Positions 5,592 through 6,876 of a DNA stretch of 6,876 bases are shown one piece after another. The stretch lies in assembly GCA_012735335.1 (NCBI GenBank), contig JAAYHO010000204.1:1-6876 (forward strand), in the 5' to 3' direction. Below the pieces are notes generated by a model. It was not told the origin of the DNA. It searched no databases and saw only the letters and a list, made by a program, of their open reading frames with translations. Origin of the DNA: Gammaproteobacteria bacterium. GTDB lineage: Bacteria; Pseudomonadota; Gammaproteobacteria; Pseudomonadales; Pseudomonadaceae. Numbering within the stretch: the stretch's first letter is position 1; every line of letters begins with the position of its first letter. Made by a program: the position numbers and the translations under genes.

Positions 5592-6293
5592 TTATCCGCC
5601 GAGGTAGGCTTGGCGTACCTGGGGATCGGCCAGCAGTTGTTCACCGCTGCCCTGCATGACGATATGTCCATGCTCCATCACATAGCCCCGGTCGGCCAGC
5701 TTCAGCGCCTGGTTGGCATTCTGCTCGACCAGGAAGATGGTCACGCCCTGGCGGCGCAGTTCCTCAATGATCTCGAAGATCTGCTGGATGATGATCGGCG
5801 CCAGGCCCAGTGAGGGCTCGTCGAGCAGCAGCAGTCTGGGCTTGCTCATCAGCGCCCGGCCAATGGCGAGCATCTGCTGTTCGCCGCCGGACATGGTGCC
5901 GGCCCGCTGCTGATAGCGTTCCTTGAGCCGGGGGAACAGCTCCAGGGTGGCCTGCAGTTGTGGGGCGATCTCGTCCCGGGGCAGGAAGAAGGCGCCCATG
6001 GCCAGGTTCTCCTCCACCGTGAGCCGGGAAAACACCCGCCGCCCCTCAGGCACGATGGCGATATCCTTGCGCATGATGTCTGAGGTGAGCATGCCGGTCA
6101 GCTCTTCGCCGTGGTAGCGGATGCTGCCGCTGGCCGGTGCCGGATCACCGCACAGGGTCATCAGCAGGGTGGTCTTGCCCGCCCCGTTGGCGCCGATCAG
6201 GGTAACGATCTCGCCCTGCTCAACCTCCAGACTGACGCCATGCAGAGCTTGGATCTTGCCGTAGAATGTATTGACCTCGTTGAACGACAGCAC
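5592..6293 (-). CDS. livF: Branched-chain amino acid ABC transporter ATP-binding protein LivF/BraG
   Basis: 233-aa cytoplasmic ATPase, the second of the two ATPase subunits that power high-affinity uptake of leucine, isoleucine and valine. Walker A is GANGAGKTT (34-42), the signature is SGGEQQ (135-140), Walker B is LLLLDEP (154-160) and the D-loop is SLGLA (161-165). PEGRRVFSRLTVEENL (82-97) is typical of LivF. The switch position reads FLVEQN, with Gln in place of the usual His, which I recall as normal for LivF. The start is GTG at 6291-6293, 3 bases after the livG stop, with GGAGAG inside the end of livG as ribosome site, so the two are translated as an operon. The transported substrate could also be another amide or urea-type compound, as close ATPase families exist, but the sequence is nearest to LivF. 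Confidence 0.95.
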   Translation of the reverse strand: MLSFNEVNTFYGKIQALHGVSLEVEQGEIVTLIGANGAGKTTLLMTLCGDPAPASGSIRYHGEELTGMLTSDIMRKDIAIVPEGRRVFSRLTVEENLAMGAFFLPRDEIAPQLQATLELFPRLKERYQQRAGTMSGGEQQMLAIGRALMSKPRLLLLDEPSLGLAPIIIQQIFEIIEELRRQGVTIFLVEQNANQALKLADRGYVMEHGHIVMQGSGEQLLADPQVRQAYLGG

Positions 6294-6296
6294 GCT

Positions 6297-6876
6297 TCAC
6301 GTCTCTCCCAGATAAGCCTTGATCACGTCCGGGTTCTGGCGAACCTCCTCCGGCGTGCCGTGGGCCAGGGGGCTGCCCTGGTTGATCACCACCACATGAT
6401 CGGAAATACCCATGACCAGCTTCATGTCGTGCTCGATCAGCAGCACGGTCAGCCCGTGCTCGCTGCGCAGTTCGGCAATCAGCGTCTGCAGGTCGGCGGT
6501 TTCCCGGGGGTTGAGTCCGGCGGCGGGTTCGTCGAGCATCAGCAGGCTGGGGCGGGTAACCATGCAGCGGGCGATTTCCAGCCGCCGCTGCTGACCGTAG
6601 GCCAGGGTACCGGCGGTACGGTTGGCGAATTCCAGCAGGTCCAGGCGCTCCAGCCAGCGGGCAGCCAGCTCCAGCGCTTCCTTTTCACTGCGGCGAAAGC
6701 CCGGGGTCTTGAGCAGTCCGGCCAGCATGCTGGTGTTCATGTGGTGATGCTGGGCCACCAGCAGGTTCTCCACCACACTCATCTGCTTGAACAGGCGCAC
6801 ATGCTGGAAGGTACGCACCATGCCCTTGCGCGCCAGTTTGAAGCCGGGCATGCCGCTGACTTCCTCACCCTTGAAA
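6297..6876 (-). CDS. livG: Branched-chain amino acid ABC transporter ATP-binding protein LivG/BraF (N-terminus outside window)
   Basis: The C-terminal ~193 residues of the first Liv ATPase. The frame is open to the right edge (begins FKGEEVSGMPGFKLARKGMV), so the start and Walker A lie beyond 6876. Visible are the Q-loop in VRTFQHVRLF, the variant signature AYGQQRRLEIARC (LSGGQ replaced by AYGQQ, as in E. coli LivG), Walker B SLLMLDEPAAGLNP, and the switch His in LLIEHDMKLVMGISD. The protein ends …IKAYLGET, very close to E. coli LivG. The ATG at 6851 is internal, not a start. The permease genes livH and livM and a binding-protein gene are expected further right, upstream in this operon. Confidence 0.96.
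   Translation of the reverse strand, partial: FKGEEVSGMPGFKLARKGMVRTFQHVRLFKQMSVVENLLVAQHHHMNTSMLAGLLKTPGFRRSEKEALELAARWLERLDLLEFANRTAGTLAYGQQRRLEIARCMVTRPSLLMLDEPAAGLNPRETADLQTLIAELRSEHGLTVLLIEHDMKLVMGISDHVVVINQGSPLAHGTPEEVRQNPDVIKAYLGET

Overview
The window looks like an ordinary, GC-rich chromosomal segment of a gammaproteobacterium, most likely Pseudomonas or a close relative. The evidence is the gene content (a chemoreceptor, a SlyB-type lipoprotein, an OmpA-like lipoprotein and Liv/Bra transporter ATPases), protein sequences that closely resemble enterobacterial and pseudomonad members of these families, and short palindromic repeats of the REP type in intergenic gaps. This placement rests on recall of the families, not on a search.

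Layout from left to right: (1) bases 1-1230, the C-terminal part of a methyl-accepting chemotaxis protein whose sensor domain lies off the left edge. (2) 1231-1392, a convergent gap with one complete palindromic repeat. (3) 1393-2055 minus, a divergent SRAP (YedK/HMCES-like) protein that appears to lack the family's catalytic residues. It is preceded by a 22-codon reading frame (2052-2120 minus) whose stop overlaps its GTG start. (4) 2121-2301, a divergent promoter region. (5) 2302-3468 plus, a PlsC/PlsB-like glycerolipid acyltransferase. (6) 3587-4048 plus, a glycine-zipper outer-membrane lipoprotein (SlyB type). (7) 4049-4254, a second convergent gap with one complete repeat, one half repeat and a strong hairpin. 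(8) 4255-4803 minus, an OmpA-C-domain lipoprotein, and 4937-5590 plus, a COG3650-like lipoprotein, transcribed divergently from a 133-bp gap. (9) 5592-6293 minus, livF, and 6297 to the right edge minus, livG (its start is outside), the two ATPases of a branched-chain amino acid importer.

Three predicted lipoproteins and one lipid acyltransferase give the middle of the window a cell-envelope theme, but each is a separate transcription unit and nothing shows that they act together. livG and livF are a true operon pair with a 3-nt gap. The livF stop lies one base from the stop of the convergent COG3650-like gene.

I do not see a clear new biological system here. The observations most worth following are the SRAP protein lacking Cys2, Asn, Glu and His with its overlapping leader frame, and the palindromic repeats that occupy both larger convergent gaps and may end transcription.
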